Assembly: GCA_023212695.1 (NCBI GenBank) | Contig: JALCCG010000392.1 | Span: forward strand, 1-15,701 | Source of the DNA: Sporisorium sorghi | Lineage: Eukaryota > Basidiomycota > Ustilaginomycetes > Ustilaginales > Ustilaginaceae | DNA: 15,701 nt | Direction of reading: 5' to 3' | Shown here: positions 15,653 to 15,701 of the stretch, piece by piece | Layout: each line of letters opens with the position of its first letter | Position numbering within the stretch: the first letter of the stretch is position 1 | Program-made: the position numbers and the translations under genes | The notes under the pieces: model-generated | What the model was told of the DNA's origin: nothing | Databases searched by the model: none | Seen by the model: the letters and a program-made list of their open reading frames with translations, nothing else

Positions 15653-15701
15653 TCTCTTTCACTCTTTTTTTCTGTAACCTTTGTATACTTCCCCACCTCC
15701 T

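Larger units (their letters stand above)
14421..15701. other. Right-end spacer: HAM1-like 3' region and probable promoter of a further gene
   Basis: No gene can be supported. The open frames here (longest 14807-15379 on + and 15002-15577 on -) run through homopolymer tracts and are low complexity. From about 15050 the + strand becomes strongly pyrimidine-rich, with the T and C tracts listed separately and a (CA)n run at about 15514-15528. This resembles the leaders of the three genes in the window and suggests another + strand gene starting beyond 15701. Confidence 0.55.

Noticed and set aside
1..15701. CRISPR arrays, bacterial operons, riboswitches or rRNA genes
   Set aside because: No regularly spaced repeats, Shine-Dalgarno-linked gene strings or rRNA-like sequence were seen; the content is fungal nuclear DNA.

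Overview
The window looks like chromosomal DNA from a smut fungus or close relative (Basidiomycota, Ustilaginomycotina, most likely Ustilaginales). Three long, apparently intronless genes lie on the + strand. They have GC-rich, C-ending codon use and are separated by 0.7-2.3 kb pyrimidine-rich spacers full of homopolymer tracts. The protein set (MEF2-type MADS factor, two-domain fungal Vps10, HAM1-like protein) is fungal. The exact species cannot be read from the sequence.

Layout. (1) Positions 1 to about 1004 are the 3' part of a Tc1/mariner-type DNA transposon. It has the C-terminal half of a DD34E transposase (2-520), an unusual palindrome-rich fold-back (about 620-772) and a candidate right terminus ending at a TA near 1003. 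(2) An AT-rich block (1042-1075) and a CT-rich promoter/leader lead to a MEF2-class MADS-box transcription factor (1761-3755), probably the Rlm1 orthologue. (3) A 1.1 kb spacer with two poly(A) tracts and a GAGCT pentanucleotide array leads to VPS10, the sortilin-family vacuolar sorting receptor (4875-9392). (4) A 2.27 kb spacer without a convincing gene holds simple repeats, a small inverted repeat, a T12-G11 junction and a TATA-containing promoter. (5) A HAM1-like protein (11664-14420) has extremely biased codon use. (6) The last 1.28 kb holds its 3' region and what looks like the pyrimidine-rich promoter zone of a further gene to the right.

The three host genes show no operon-like linkage. 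Each has its own spacer, and they act in different processes: cell-wall-stress transcription, Golgi-to-vacuole sorting, and a poorly characterised, possibly lipid-binding, membrane-related function. I found no evidence of a previously undescribed multi-gene system. The points most worth a second look are the structured 3' region of the transposon, the dense S/T-P cluster in the MADS protein, the codon-biased HAM1-like gene with its TATA-type promoter and triple repeat, and the GAGCT arrays upstream of two neighbouring genes.
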